Source: Brevibacterium marinum
Lineage (GTDB): Bacteria; Actinomycetota; Actinomycetes; Actinomycetales; Brevibacteriaceae
Assembly (NCBI RefSeq): GCF_011927955.1
Contig: NZ_JAATJN010000001.1
Span: 682,001 to 746,000, forward strand
Direction of reading: 5' to 3'
DNA length: 64,000 bases
Positions 48,455 through 58,225 of this stretch are shown here, one piece after another. The position numbers and the translations under genes are program-made. Positions within the stretch are counted from its first letter, which is position 1, and every line of letters begins with the position of its first letter. The notes under the pieces were generated by a model. The model was not told the origin of the DNA, made no database searches, and saw only the letters and a list, made by a program, of their open reading frames with translations.

Positions 48455-48574
48455 TCTCCTACCTTAGTAGGCGATTCTTGGAAGTGTCGTCGGACGCGCT
48501 CCCGGTAGGCTGGACTCGGCTGTAGATGAGTCGTCTCCGCACGGAACGCACACGGTAGAACACGAAGGAGCTCG

Positions 48575-50119
48575 GTGGACCCGAAGACTGCGCACACCCG
48601 TCTGTACGACAAGCTCGATGAGCTCGAGAACATCCTCGGGCCGCTGGGTCAGCGCTTCGCCGCGGCCGGATTCGAGCTCGCGCTCGTCGGCGGGTCCGTC
48701 CGCGATGCGCTGCTGGGCCGGCCGATGCCCGATCTCGACTTCACCACGGATGCGCACCCCGACGACATCCTCGGCCTCATCTCGGATTGGGTGGATACAC
48801 ACTGGGACATCGGACGAGAGTTCGGTACGATCGGCGCGATCAAGGCCGGTGTGCAGATCGAGATCACCACCTACCGGGCCGAGGCCTACGATCCCGATTC
48901 CCGCAAACCTGCGGTGAGTTTCGGCACGGACCTCGACGCTGATCTCATCCGACGTGACTTCACGATCGGGGCGATGGCGATCCGTCTGCCGTCGATGACC
49001 TTCGTCGATCCTCATCACGGCTTCACCGACCTCGTCGAGGGTGTCATCCGCACCCCGGGCAGCCCCGCGGATTCGTTCTCCGACGATCCGCTGCGCATGA
49101 TGCGGGCCGCTCGTTTCACGTCTCAGCTGGGACTCGATCCCGTCGCCGAGGTGGAGACCGCGATGCGCGACATGGCCGATCGCATCGCGATCATCTCCGC
49201 CGAACGCATCCAGGTCGAGCTGTACAAGCTCATGACCGGCATCGATCCGGCCGCAGGCATCGACCTGCTGGTGCGCACCGATGTCGCCGACCATGTCCTG
49301 CCCGAGGTTTCCGGGCTCCGGTTGGAGACCGATGAGCATCACAGGCACAAGGACGTCTACCAGCATTCTCTGACCGTGCTGCGTCAGGCCGTTGCGCTCG
49401 AAGAGCGGTACGCGGCCAAGCCGCGGGAGGCCGAGATGAGCTCGGATGACCCCAACCGTCTCACCATGCCCGATTTCACCGTTCGCTTCGCGGCCCTCAT
49501 GCACGATGTCGGCAAGCCGGCGACCCGCCGGTTCCTGCCCGGTGGTGCCGTCACCTTCTATCACCACGATGCCGTCGGGGCGAAGCTGACGGCGAAGCGG
49601 ATGAAGGCGCTGCGCTTCGACAAGGACACGACCAAGGCCGTCGGCCGCCTCGTCGAGCTGCATCTGCGCTTCTACGGCTACGGCGATGCCGGGTGGACGG
49701 ATTCGGCTGTGCGCCGCTATGTCACCGATGCCGGTCCGCTGCTCTCCCGCCTGCACATCCTGACTCGGGCAGATGTGACGACGCGGAACAGGAAGAAGGC
49801 CGATCGGCTCGCATTCGCCTATGACGATCTGGAGCAGCGGATCGAGAAGCTCAGCGAACAGGAGGAGCTGGACGCGATCCGGCCCGATCTCGACGGTCGC
49901 CAGATCATGGCCATCCTCGGCATCGAGCCCTCACCGCTGGTGGGCAGGGCGTACAAGCACCTGCTCGACGAGCGGATGGAGAAAGGTCCCCTGGGTCCCG
50001 AGCGTGCCGAAGAGGTCCTGCGTCAGTGGTGGGCGGAGAACGGTCCGGCCGATTCGGGGTCTGATTCGGGGGCGGCGGACAAAGGCTCTGCAGAGACGGA
50101 GCCGGCCGAAGACTCTTGA
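48575..50119 (+). CDS. cca: CCA tRNA nucleotidyltransferase
   Basis: 514 residues, GTG at 48575 after AGGAG. Nucleotidyltransferase head LALVGGSVRDALLGRPMPDLDFTT (about 27-50) with the DxD metal site, the basic RRDFTIGAMAIRL, DDPLRMMRAARFTSQLG, EHHRHKDVYQHSLTVL and the HD domain ALMHDVGKPATRRF. It adds or repairs the 3' CCA. Of the three tRNA genes in this window two lack an encoded CCA and so depend on it. The C-terminal 25 residues are Ser/Ala/Glu-rich and disordered. Confidence 0.95.
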   Translation: MDPKTAHTRLYDKLDELENILGPLGQRFAAAGFELALVGGSVRDALLGRPMPDLDFTTDAHPDDILGLISDWVDTHWDIGREFGTIGAIKAGVQIEITTYRAEAYDPDSRKPAVSFGTDLDADLIRRDFTIGAMAIRLPSMTFVDPHHGFTDLVEGVIRTPGSPADSFSDDPLRMMRAARFTSQLGLDPVAEVETAMRDMADRIAIISAERIQVELYKLMTGIDPAAGIDLLVRTDVADHVLPEVSGLRLETDEHHRHKDVYQHSLTVLRQAVALEERYAAKPREAEMSSDDPNRLTMPDFTVRFAALMHDVGKPATRRFLPGGAVTFYHHDAVGAKLTAKRMKALRFDKDTTKAVGRLVELHLRFYGYGDAGWTDSAVRRYVTDAGPLLSRLHILTRADVTTRNRKKADRLAFAYDDLEQRIEKLSEQEELDAIRPDLDGRQIMAILGIEPSPLVGRAYKHLLDERMEKGPLGPERAEEVLRQWWAENGPADSGSDSGAADKGSAETEPAEDS

Positions 50120-50226
50120 GGCGCCCCCGCCTGTCGCCTTGCTCACATCAACTGATAGCTTCGTTATTCGCGTAGGTTTGTGCTTGTCGTCACACAGTGT
50201 GGCGCGGGCGACGATGTGAGGAGACC

Positions 50227-51936
50227 ATGATGACTGTGACAGACGAGTTCCGTGCAGCCAGAGACAAGCTGATCGAGGTGCGCAGCGACGCTGCCGCGGC
50301 GAGTGAGGGCTTCGAATGGCCGCGCTTCGACCACTTCAACTTCGGCATCGACTGGTTCGACAAGGTCGCCGAGGGCAACGACAACCCGGCACTGTGGATC
50401 GTCGAGCAGGACGGCACCGAGGGCAAATGGAGCTATGCGGAACTCTCCCGCCGGTCCAACCAGGTGGCCAACTTCCTCCGCCGTTGCGGAGTGAAGCGCG
50501 GGGACCATGTCATGGTCATGCTCAACAACCAGGTCGAGCTGTGGGAGACGATGCTGGCCGGCATCAAGCTCGGTGCGGTGCTCCTGCCCACGACCACCCA
50601 GCTCGGCCCCATCGACCTCACCGATCGCGTCGAGCGCGGAAAGGCCGAGTTCGTCATCGCCGGGCCCGACGATGCCGCGAAGTTCGACGAGGTCGACGCC
50701 GAGGTGATCCGCATCGTCGTCGGTGCCGAGGCAGGCCGCCAGCAGGACTACGGCTACGCCGATGCCGACGACGAGGAGATTGACTTCGACCCGCAGGGCT
50801 CCTCCCGTGCCGATGACCTGCTGCTCCTCTACTTCACCTCGGGCACGACCTCGAAGGCGAAGATGGTCGCCCACTCGCACGTGTCCTACCCCGTCGGTCA
50901 CCTGTCCACGATGTATTGGATGGGTCTGACCCCGGGGGATGTCCACCTCAATGTCGCCTCACCCGGGTGGGCCAAGCATGCCTGGTCGAACATCTTCACC
51001 CCCTGGATCGCCGAATCCTGCGTCTTCCTCTACAACTACTCCCGCTTCGACGCGAATGCGCTCATGGAGACCATGGATCGGGTGGGTGTGACGAGCTTCT
51101 GCGCCCCGCCGACCGTGTGGCGCATGCTCATCCAGGCAGACCTGAAGCACCTCAAAACGCCGCCGAGGATCGCCCTCGGCGCCGGAGAGCCCCTCAATCC
51201 GGAGGTCATCGACCGGGTCGAACAGGAATGGGGCGTCCTCATCCGCGACGGCTACGGCCAGACCGAGACCACCCTGCAGGTCGGCAACTCCCCTGATCAG
51301 GAACTCAAATACGGGTCCATGGGCAAGGTGCTGCCCGGCTATGACGTGGTCCTCATCGATCCGGCGACCGGCGAAGAGGGCAGCGAGGGCGAGATCTGCC
51401 TCCGCCTCGATCCCCGACCGCTGGGCCTGACGAGCGGCTACTGGTCGAATGAGGAGAAGACCGCCGAGGCCTTCAAGGACGGCGTCTATCACACCGGTGA
51501 CGTGGCCGAGCGGGACGAGAACGGCTACATCACCTACGTCGGTCGCGCCGATGACGTGTTCAAAGCCAGCGACTACCGCCTGTCCCCGTTCGAGCTCGAG
51601 AGCGTCCTCATCGAGCATGAGGCCGTCGCCGAGGCGGCTGTGGTCCCCTCGCCGGACCCTGTCCGTCTCGCCGTCCCCAAGGCCTACGTCGTTCCCGCGA
51701 GCGGATTCGAGGCCGACGCCGACACCGCGCGGGCCATCCTCGCCTACTGCCGTGAGCACCTCGCGCCCTACAAGCGCATCCGCCGTCTCGAGTTCTCCGA
51801 GCTGCCGAAGACGATCTCCGGCAAGATCCGCCGCGTCGAGCTCCGTGCGCGCGAGGATCAGCTGCACCCCTTCAGCGGCGAGCCGGCTGTCGAAGGCAAG
51901 GAGTACGCGGACACGGACTTCGACCTCAAGGGATGA
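50227..51936 (+). CDS. AMP-dependent acyl-CoA synthetase
   Basis: 569 residues from ATG 50227 (ATG 50230 is equally possible; GAGGAG upstream). Adenylation motifs LLLLYFTSGTTSKAKMVAHSH, GYGQTETT, YHTGDVAERDENGYITYVGR, ADDVFKASDYRLSPFELESV, and catalytic Lys in PKTISGKIRRVELR. All C-terminal elements are intact, unlike the ligase at 5254-6855. Similar to the acetyl/medium-chain acyl-CoA synthetase group (AcsM/PrpE-like). Substrate unknown. Single gene ending at a palindromic element. Confidence 0.85.
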   Translation: MMTVTDEFRAARDKLIEVRSDAAAASEGFEWPRFDHFNFGIDWFDKVAEGNDNPALWIVEQDGTEGKWSYAELSRRSNQVANFLRRCGVKRGDHVMVMLNNQVELWETMLAGIKLGAVLLPTTTQLGPIDLTDRVERGKAEFVIAGPDDAAKFDEVDAEVIRIVVGAEAGRQQDYGYADADDEEIDFDPQGSSRADDLLLLYFTSGTTSKAKMVAHSHVSYPVGHLSTMYWMGLTPGDVHLNVASPGWAKHAWSNIFTPWIAESCVFLYNYSRFDANALMETMDRVGVTSFCAPPTVWRMLIQADLKHLKTPPRIALGAGEPLNPEVIDRVEQEWGVLIRDGYGQTETTLQVGNSPDQELKYGSMGKVLPGYDVVLIDPATGEEGSEGEICLRLDPRPLGLTSGYWSNEEKTAEAFKDGVYHTGDVAERDENGYITYVGRADDVFKASDYRLSPFELESVLIEHEAVAEAAVVPSPDPVRLAVPKAYVVPASGFEADADTARAILAYCREHLAPYKRIRRLEFSELPKTISGKIRRVELRAREDQLHPFSGEPAVEGKEYADTDFDLKG

Positions 51937-51947
51937 CCACACTCGTT

Positions 51948-52009
51948 CATGGCCGAGTCAGGGCCTCGCTGTCGCCTCGACGCCACAGAGGGACCCTGAC
52001 TCGGCCATG
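51948..52009. repeat. Palindromic intergenic element
   Basis: CATGGCCGAGTCAGGG (51948-51963) is the exact complement of CCCTGACTCGGCCATG (51994-52009), a 16-bp stem with a 30-base loop. It follows the acyl-CoA synthetase and has no T-run. Same build as the elements at 1394-1448 and 58158-58201 but different in sequence. Confidence 0.7.
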
Positions 52010-52079
52010 TGTCCGCAGCGGATCCGGCGGGTGTCCGGAAGGTGAAAATTGAATGAATGTGAGCAATTCGGCACCGGAT

Positions 52080-52109
52080 GTGACCAATCGGCCGGGCCGA
52101 AGGTAAAAT
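52080..52109 (+). promoter_or_regulatory. Candidate promoter of the class A PBP gene
   Basis: GTGACC (52080-52085), 18-base spacer, TAAAAT (52104-52109). The implied leader is about 180 bases; the rest of 52010-52298 shows nothing else recognisable. Confidence 0.5.
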
Positions 52110-52298
52110 CCCTGGTGAGCACGTATATGTAAAGCTACTCAGATTTCCTGATAAGTAATGTCCGGGGTCGGAGCTTACGGGATTCAGCGGATTTTCACTC
52201 TGTTCCAAAGAATGCGTGCCACACTGAAACCCACGTGTGACCTTATCGAACCTCGTCGCCACGCAATGCGGCAGGCTAACTGACCTGGAGGACCTTGG

Positions 52299-54755
52299 GT
52301 GGCTAACGGACAAAGACAAGCCAAAACCAGAGGCAAGAAAACGAAGAATATTCTCAACTATCCCCGCAGAGGTGTGAGCGGATGGACGCGTTTTCTACCC
52401 AGCATTCGGTTGTTGGTCGTTGGTGGGCTCAGCCTCATCATCGCCATGTGCGTGCTTTTCACTGTCGGTTATGCAGCCACGGATATCCCTGAGCCCAACA
52501 TCGAGGCCACGGGTCAGACGTCGACCATCTACTACAACGACGGCAAGACTCCCATCGGTCAGTACAAGGTCCAAGATCGCGAGTCTGTGCCGATCGAAGA
52601 GATCTCCGAACCGATGCGCAAGGCGGCGATCGCTGCCGAAGACACCTCGTTCTACGAGAACCGCGGAATCTCGATCAAGGGACTATCCCGCGCAGTCGTC
52701 GGTGTTGCCACCAACCAGTACGCCGGCGGCGGTTCGACGATCACACAGCAGTATGTGAAGAACTTCTACCTCACCAATGAGCACTCCCTGGATCGCAAGG
52801 TCAAGGAGATGTTCATCTCCCTCAAGATCGACCAGCAGCAGAGCAAGGACGAAATCCTCGCCGACTACCTCAACACGATCTACCTCGGTCGCAGGTCGTA
52901 CGGAGTCGAGGTCGCCAGCCAGAACTACTTCGACAAGTCGGCGAAGGATCTCAATGTCAGCGAGTCCGCACTGTTGGCCGCGATGATCCAGCGCCCGGGC
53001 TCAGCGGACCCTGGAGAGAACCCCGAGGCGTACGAGTCCCGTTTCAACTATGTCGTGAAGTCGATGGCAGATGAGGGCTTCATCACCGAGGAGCAGGCCG
53101 ACAAGATCGAGATGCCCGAGGTGAAGGAACCGAACAAGGAGGAGTCCCTCAGTGGCCAGACGGGCTACATGTGGGAGTACGTCCGCCGCGAGGCCCTGCG
53201 GAAACTCGACATCGACGAGGCTCAGCTCGATCGTGGAGGCTACGACATCGTCACCACCTTCGACGAGGATCGGATGAAGGAGGCCGAGAAGGCCATTGAG
53301 AATCTGCCGCCCGATCAGCCCGAGGGTCTGCAGGCCGGTTTGGTGTCGATGGATCCGAAGTCAGGTGGCATCGAGGCCTTCTACGGCGGCGAGAACTACC
53401 TGGACCAGGCATTCAACGTCTCGACGCAGGGCCACGCTCAGGCCGGTTCGACGTTCAAGCCCTTCGCGCTCGTGGCGGGCTTTGAGAACGGTGTGCGTCT
53501 GACCGACATGTATCCGGGCAGCCCGTCGACCTTCAATGCCGATGGCACCACATGGACTCCACACAACTTCGGCAATTCCAGCTATGGTCCGGTGACCTTG
53601 CTCAAGGCGACCCAATCGTCGATCAACACGGCCTACGCTGCACTCAACATCCAGGTCGGACCCGATAAGACTGTCGACGTCGCGGAGCGTGCCGGATTGA
53701 GCGGAAATTGCACGGACGAGCAGATGGAGACGGGCGACACCCGCAACTGCACGATCGGGCTGACCGCCAACATGTCGAATGTGCTGGGCACACCCAGCGT
53801 CAAGGTCATTGACATGGCGAACGCCTACTCGACCTTCGCCTCCAACGGCGTCAAGCACGACGCCCACGCCATCGAGTCGGTCAAGCAGGGCGAAGACGAC
53901 AAGGAGATCTACAAGTCGGACACCAAGGGTACGCGCGTGTTCGACAAAGCGGTCGCCGCTGAGACCTCTTACGCTCTGAGCCAGGTCATCGACGGAGGTT
54001 CCGGCAGCTACGCGCAGCAGCTGGGCCGACCTGCCGCCGGCAAGACCGGTACCACCAGCAGCAACAAGGCGGCGTGGTTCTCCGGATACACTCCGAACCT
54101 GTCGACCTCGGTTGTCCTCTACCGTGAGGTCGATGGCAAGTCGGTGTCCATCGGCTCCTATGGCGGACGTGGTGAAGTCACCGGTGGATCCTTCCCGATC
54201 CAAGTGTGGACGGAATACATGCAGGACGCTCTGGAAGGCGTCGACGTCGAAGAGTTCCCCGAACGCGGTGAGCTTCCCGACAAGCCGAAGCCCGAGAACA
54301 CGAATGAGCCGGCACCACCACCTGAGCCGGAGGCGCCGGACGATAACAACGGCGAGAACGGCAGCAACGGCGGCGATGGCGACGACTCCGAGGAAGAGGC
54401 CCCGGACGACGAGCCGACCGAAGAGCCGACGGACGACGAAGACAACGGCAAGGACAAGGACAGCGAGAAGGACGCCGACGGCTCGAAGGATTCCAAGGAC
54501 TCCGATGGTTCCAACGACGGTCGAGAGGACAATGGTTCTTCGAACGACGATGAGAGCGGCTCGAATGACGGCGGCGACGGCGGCGGAGGAGACTCCGGCG
54601 ACGGTGGCGGCTCCGGTTCATCAACGGGTGGCTCCGACACTGGCAACGGTTCCGACACTGGAGGCGGTGAAAGGGGAAGTGACTCCGACGGGAGTGACAA
54701 TGACGGCGGCATTGGAATATCAGACTCCGAAGGTAATAGCTTTCCCACTGAATAA
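52299..54755 (+). CDS. Class A penicillin-binding protein (transglycosylase/transpeptidase)
   Basis: 818 residues, GTG at 52299 eight bases after GGAGG. Cytosolic basic N-terminus, one membrane helix (LLVVGGLSLIIAMCVLFTVGY), glycosyltransferase-51 domain with AAIAAEDTSFYENRGIS, GGGSTITQQYVKNFYL and LADYLNTIYLGRRSYG, then transpeptidase domain with catalytic Ser in GSTFKPFALVAGF, SSINTAY (SxN) and GKTGTT (KTG). The last ~165 residues are a strongly acidic Asp/Glu/Ser/Gly tail with no known fold, presumably extending into the wall. Polymerises and cross-links peptidoglycan. It is a single transcription unit, 36 bases before the next gene. Confidence 0.95.
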   Translation: MANGQRQAKTRGKKTKNILNYPRRGVSGWTRFLPSIRLLVVGGLSLIIAMCVLFTVGYAATDIPEPNIEATGQTSTIYYNDGKTPIGQYKVQDRESVPIEEISEPMRKAAIAAEDTSFYENRGISIKGLSRAVVGVATNQYAGGGSTITQQYVKNFYLTNEHSLDRKVKEMFISLKIDQQQSKDEILADYLNTIYLGRRSYGVEVASQNYFDKSAKDLNVSESALLAAMIQRPGSADPGENPEAYESRFNYVVKSMADEGFITEEQADKIEMPEVKEPNKEESLSGQTGYMWEYVRREALRKLDIDEAQLDRGGYDIVTTFDEDRMKEAEKAIENLPPDQPEGLQAGLVSMDPKSGGIEAFYGGENYLDQAFNVSTQGHAQAGSTFKPFALVAGFENGVRLTDMYPGSPSTFNADGTTWTPHNFGNSSYGPVTLLKATQSSINTAYAALNIQVGPDKTVDVAERAGLSGNCTDEQMETGDTRNCTIGLTANMSNVLGTPSVKVIDMANAYSTFASNGVKHDAHAIESVKQGEDDKEIYKSDTKGTRVFDKAVAAETSYALSQVIDGGSGSYAQQLGRPAAGKTGTTSSNKAAWFSGYTPNLSTSVVLYREVDGKSVSIGSYGGRGEVTGGSFPIQVWTEYMQDALEGVDVEEFPERGELPDKPKPENTNEPAPPPEPEAPDDNNGENGSNGGDGDDSEEEAPDDEPTEEPTDDEDNGKDKDSEKDADGSKDSKDSDGSNDGREDNGSSNDDESGSNDGGDGGGGDSGDGGGSGSSTGGSDTGNGSDTGGGERGSDSDGSDNDGGIGISDSEGNSFPTE

Positions 54756-54791
54756 GTCGGCTCAGTGGCCGTCAACCGGTAGCCTCTAGTC

Positions 54792-56213
54792 ATGCCTTCG
54801 AAGCCCAGCACCCGGATCGCCGAGCCTCTGCTCGGCGGTCCGGAGGGCATTCATCTCGCATCGGCGGGGGCACAGTTCCGTCGCGGCCAGGCCTATATCT
54901 TCGCCGCAGTCCTCGGCCTGACGACGTTCCTCGCCCTCGCTCTGCAGGGCCCCTGCCTGAGCTCGGACTATGAACAGCCGTCCGCCTCGGCGAGGATGTG
55001 CGCAGGACCGCTGTCCACGGCATTCCTCGGTCATACCAACCCCGAAGAGGCACTGGGACGCTCGCAGGGCGGGGTGGCGGGACTGTCCGCGATCGACGCT
55101 CGTTTCGTCCAACTGCTGAAGCTCATGACCGACGAGGTGTCGGTCTTCATGGCGATCGTCCTCGTTCTCAACGTCCTCGCCTTCGCAGCTCTCGGCGTCG
55201 CACTGCTCGTCCTCGCCAGGGAGCGCGCGTGGCTGATCGCGGCCTTCGCCTCCCCCGTCATCCTCTTCACCTTGGGCTCGACCCTCGACCCGGTGGCCCT
55301 GGCACTGAGCGTCTGGGCCATGGCGCTCTTCGTCGGTTCACCGCCCATCGCCTCGCGCCCGTGGTTGGCCGGAGTCCTCCTCGGCATCGCCATTTTCGTC
55401 AACCCGCTCGCCCTGCTGGTCCTTCTCGCACTCAGTCTGGCCGGACGGCACCCGGCACAGAGGCTGCGCCCCACGGATCCGCGGATGATGCTCGCGGCCG
55501 CCACAATCACCTCGGCGATCATCCTCGTCATCGACACCAGCGCCGTCGACCGGGTCGTGCACTGGCTCTCCGACGCCGTCGACGGCGGCTCCTTCGCCTC
55601 GATTCTCGTCATGGCCCGCCTCGGAACCGCCGAGGTGTGGGCTCCGGTGTGGATCATCGCCGGCGCCGGGGTCATCGCTGCGGTCACGATCTCGCTGCAC
55701 ATGGTGCGCAGGAGCGGCCTCGACCCCGCCGTGGCGTCCTGCCTGCTGATCGGCGGCTGTCTGCTGCTGGCACCGGGACTGATGCCCTGGGACAGCCTGT
55801 GGGTCCCGCCGTTCCTCGTCCTCGCCGTGCGCCGTTGGTGGGTGCTCGCCATCTGGGCCCTGGCCGAAACCGCGTTCGCCATCGCGATCCAACTCGGCGA
55901 CGTGGCCGGAATCGAGCCGGACAAGGGCCTCGACCCGGTGTTCGTCGCGCTTCTGACCCTCCTGCGACTGCTCACCCTGATCGCCGTCGTCATCTGCGCC
56001 GGTGAGAATCTGTACCGACGACGGGTCCGCGGGCGGCTGATCACGGTGGAACCACCTCGGCGAGGGCACGACGTTGACGCCACGGACGACGGCGGTTCGG
56101 ACGACGGCGGTTCGGGCGATGGCGGTTCGGACGAGGGCGACGGCGGCTCGGGCGACGATGCGGACGTTGCCGACTCGACGGTCAGTGGCCGAGGGCACCG
56201 GAATTCGACATGA
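54792..56213 (+). CDS. Polytopic membrane protein, glycosyltransferase family 87-like
   Basis: 473 residues, ATG at 54792. About ten hydrophobic segments from AYIFAAVLGLTTFLALALQG to LLTLIAVVICAGENLY. Between PBP and rpsF actinobacteria commonly carry a GT87-like (polyprenyl-phosphomannose-using) membrane protein, and LAGVLLGIAIFVNPLALLVLL resembles those, but catalytic residues cannot be assigned. The C-terminus is a repetitive Asp/Gly/Ser tail (DDGGSDDGGSGDGGSDEGDG). Confidence 0.6.
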   Translation: MPSKPSTRIAEPLLGGPEGIHLASAGAQFRRGQAYIFAAVLGLTTFLALALQGPCLSSDYEQPSASARMCAGPLSTAFLGHTNPEEALGRSQGGVAGLSAIDARFVQLLKLMTDEVSVFMAIVLVLNVLAFAALGVALLVLARERAWLIAAFASPVILFTLGSTLDPVALALSVWAMALFVGSPPIASRPWLAGVLLGIAIFVNPLALLVLLALSLAGRHPAQRLRPTDPRMMLAAATITSAIILVIDTSAVDRVVHWLSDAVDGGSFASILVMARLGTAEVWAPVWIIAGAGVIAAVTISLHMVRRSGLDPAVASCLLIGGCLLLAPGLMPWDSLWVPPFLVLAVRRWWVLAIWALAETAFAIAIQLGDVAGIEPDKGLDPVFVALLTLLRLLTLIAVVICAGENLYRRRVRGRLITVEPPRRGHDVDATDDGGSDDGGSGDGGSDEGDGGSGDDADVADSTVSGRGHRNST

Positions 56214-56350
56214 CACCGCACGTGCGCTTGAACTAGACTGTGTAGGTCTGTTCCCATTTCACGACAATCGTGGGAGACGGAACCGACATGCATATACCCT
56301 CCTGCCATGGAACGACCATGGCCGCGAAGACCAGAGGAGGTGGGTGACAC

Positions 56351-56641
56351 ATGCGTCATTACGAGCTCATGCTCATTCTTGACAACGAACTCGAAGAGCG
56401 GACGTTGGCTGACACCGTGGACAAGCTGATCAAGGTTGTCCCGGCTGAGAACGGAACCGTCGACAACGTGGACATCTGGGGACGCAGGCGCTTCGCCTAC
56501 GACATCCAGAAGAAGTCCGAAGGCTACTACGTCGTGATTAATTTCCACGCCGAGCCTGCAACGACCAAGGAACTCGATCGCCAGCTCGGACTCAACGAGT
56601 CCGTCCTGCGCACAAAGATCCTCCGCCCAGACGCCAAGTAA
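56351..56641 (+). CDS. rpsF: Ribosomal protein S6 (bS6)
   Basis: 96 residues, ATG at 56351 with AGGAGGTGG upstream. Complete bS6: [37 protein letters not shown] and LRTKILRPD. First gene of rpsF-ssb-rpsR-rplI. It binds bS18 in the 30S platform. Confidence 0.98.
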   Translation: MRHYELMLILDNELEERTLADTVDKLIKVVPAENGTVDNVDIWGRRRFAYDIQKKSEGYYVVINFHAEPATTKELDRQLGLNESVLRTKILRPDAK

Positions 56642-56672
56642 GCGTCAAGCACCTCGTTTCAAGGAGCATTCT

Positions 56673-57296
56673 ATGGCAGGCGAAACAGTCATCACGGTAG
56701 TCGGGAACCTGACAAGCGATCCCGAACTGCGTTTCACACCCAACGGTGCTGCGGTCGCGAACTTCACGGTGGCTTCGACGCCGCGTATGTTCGACCGTCA
56801 GACCAATGAGTTCAAGGACGGGGAAACCCTGTTCCTTCGCTGCTCGGTGTGGCGTGACATGGGCGAGAACGTAGCCGAATCCTTGCAGCGCGGTACTCGG
56901 GTCGTCGTACAGGGCCGCCTCAAGTCGCGGACCTTCGAAACCAAAGAGGGCGAGAAGCGCACCGTCATGGAACTGGACGTCGACGAAGTCGGCCCCAGCC
57001 TGCGACGCGCCACCGCTCAGGTGACGAAGAACGAACGCAGCGGAGGCGGATTCTCCGGCGGCGGTAACTTCGGCGGACAGCAGGGCGGAGGCCCCCAACA
57101 GGGTGGTTTCGGCCAGCAGCAGTCCTCCGGCTGGGGCAACAACCCGCAGCAGGGCGGTCCCCCACAGGGCGGTCAGCGCCAGGGAGGTTACGGCCAGGGC
57201 AACAACGCACCGGCGAACGACCCGTGGGCATCATCGAGTCCACAGGGCGGCAACGGCGGCTGGGGCAACCCGGGCGCCGATGAACCACCGTTCTAA
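56673..57296 (+). CDS. ssb: Single-stranded DNA-binding protein
   Basis: 207 residues, ATG at 56673. OB-fold domain residues 1-115 ([58 protein letters not shown]), then a Gly/Gln-rich low-complexity linker ([17 protein letters not shown]) and the conserved acidic tip ending DEPPF, which docks partner proteins. Tetramer coating ssDNA during replication and repair. Confidence 0.97.
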   Translation: MAGETVITVVGNLTSDPELRFTPNGAAVANFTVASTPRMFDRQTNEFKDGETLFLRCSVWRDMGENVAESLQRGTRVVVQGRLKSRTFETKEGEKRTVMELDVDEVGPSLRRATAQVTKNERSGGGFSGGGNFGGQQGGGPQQGGFGQQQSSGWGNNPQQGGPPQGGQRQGGYGQGNNAPANDPWASSSPQGGNGGWGNPGADEPPF

Positions 57297-57332
57297 ACAC
57301 GTTCAAGACATTTCGTAAATCAGGAGATACTC

Positions 57333-57572
57333 ATGGCCAAGCCAGAGATCCGGAAGCCGATCAAGAAGAAGGCTAATCCGCTCAAGAAGGGCGAAGCGGC
57401 GAAGATCCACTACAAGGACACCGCTACGCTCCGCAAGTTCATTTCCGACCGCGGCAAGATCCGTGCCCGTCGCGTCACCGGCGTGACCGTGCAGGAACAG
57501 CGCGTCATCGCAAAGGCCGTCAAGAACGCCCGCGAGATGGCACTTCTGCCCTACTCGAGCACCGCTCGCTGA
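57333..57572 (+). CDS. rpsR: Ribosomal protein S18 (bS18)
   Basis: 79 residues, ATG at 57333 after [25 protein letters not shown] and [20 protein letters not shown] with LLPYSS are the bS18 core. It lacks the Cys-rich zinc pattern at the N-terminus ([17 protein letters not shown]), so it is the cysteine-free form. Confidence 0.97.
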   Translation: MAKPEIRKPIKKKANPLKKGEAAKIHYKDTATLRKFISDRGKIRARRVTGVTVQEQRVIAKAVKNAREMALLPYSSTAR

Positions 57573-57587
57573 TCGGAGGGAGAGAAC

Positions 57588-58046
57588 ATGCCTAACCGCA
57601 AAGTTATTCTGAACCAGGAAGTTGATGGTCTGGGAGCCGCCGGCGACATCGTCGAGGTTCGCGCCGGATACGCACGCAACCTGCTCGTGCCCCGTGGCTG
57701 GGCATCCGCATGGTCCGCCGGTGCTGAGAAGCACGTCCTTGCTCTCCGCAAGGCTCGTCAGGCCAAGCAGATCGCCGATCACGACGAGGCAGTCCAGGTG
57801 AAGACTCAGCTGGAGTCGACCAGTGCTCGCATCGAGCTCAAGGCTGGTAAGAACGGTCGCCTCTTCGGCGCCGTGACCCCGACACTCGTCGCCGAAGCGC
57901 TGCACACCGCAACCGGACACGACTTCGATCGTCGTCAGATTGCACTGGCCGCTCACGTCAAGACGCCCGGCAGCTACACCGCTACTGTGCGCCTCAACGA
58001 CGAGATCACCGCGAACGCCAAGTTCGAGGTCGTCGGCAAGGCCTGA
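57588..58046 (+). CDS. rplI: Ribosomal protein L9 (bL9)
   Basis: 152 residues, ATG at 57588 after GGAGGGAG. N-terminal domain KVILNQEVDGLGAAGDIVEV, RAGYARNLLVPRGWA, then the long connecting helix and C-terminal domain (GKNGRLFGAVTP, IALAAHVKTPGSYTATVRL). Last gene of the operon, followed by a perfect terminator. Confidence 0.98.
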   Translation: MPNRKVILNQEVDGLGAAGDIVEVRAGYARNLLVPRGWASAWSAGAEKHVLALRKARQAKQIADHDEAVQVKTQLESTSARIELKAGKNGRLFGAVTPTLVAEALHTATGHDFDRRQIALAAHVKTPGSYTATVRLNDEITANAKFEVVGKA

Positions 58047-58072
58047 TCCACTCGATCGGCTCTGTGTGACAC

Positions 58073-58120
58073 AGCGCCGAGGTGACACTTTTCGAAGTGT
58101 CACCTCGGCGCTTCTGTTTT
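58073..58120 (+). terminator. Strong intrinsic terminator after rplI
   Basis: AGCGCCGAGGTGACACTT (58073-58090) pairs exactly with the 18 bases 58095-58112 around a TTCG tetraloop, then TCTGTTTT follows. Confidence 0.95.
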
Positions 58121-58154
58121 GTGGCGCGGGGGCTGTGCAACCGGGAACCACATC

Positions 58155-58201
58155 AGATTGCGGAACAGTACACGGGTTGCAATCTGTCTACTGTTCCGCA
58201 A
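58155..58201. repeat. Nested palindromic element
   Basis: TTGCGGAACAGTA (58158-58170) is complementary to TACTGTTCCGCAA (58189-58201). A second, alternative pair AGATTGC (58155-58161)/GCAATCT (58179-58185) shares bases with the first, so two mutually exclusive folds exist. It lies between the rplI terminator and a convergent gene. Confidence 0.7.
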
Positions 58202-58225
58202 CGTGATCGGTGCCGAGCGATTTCC

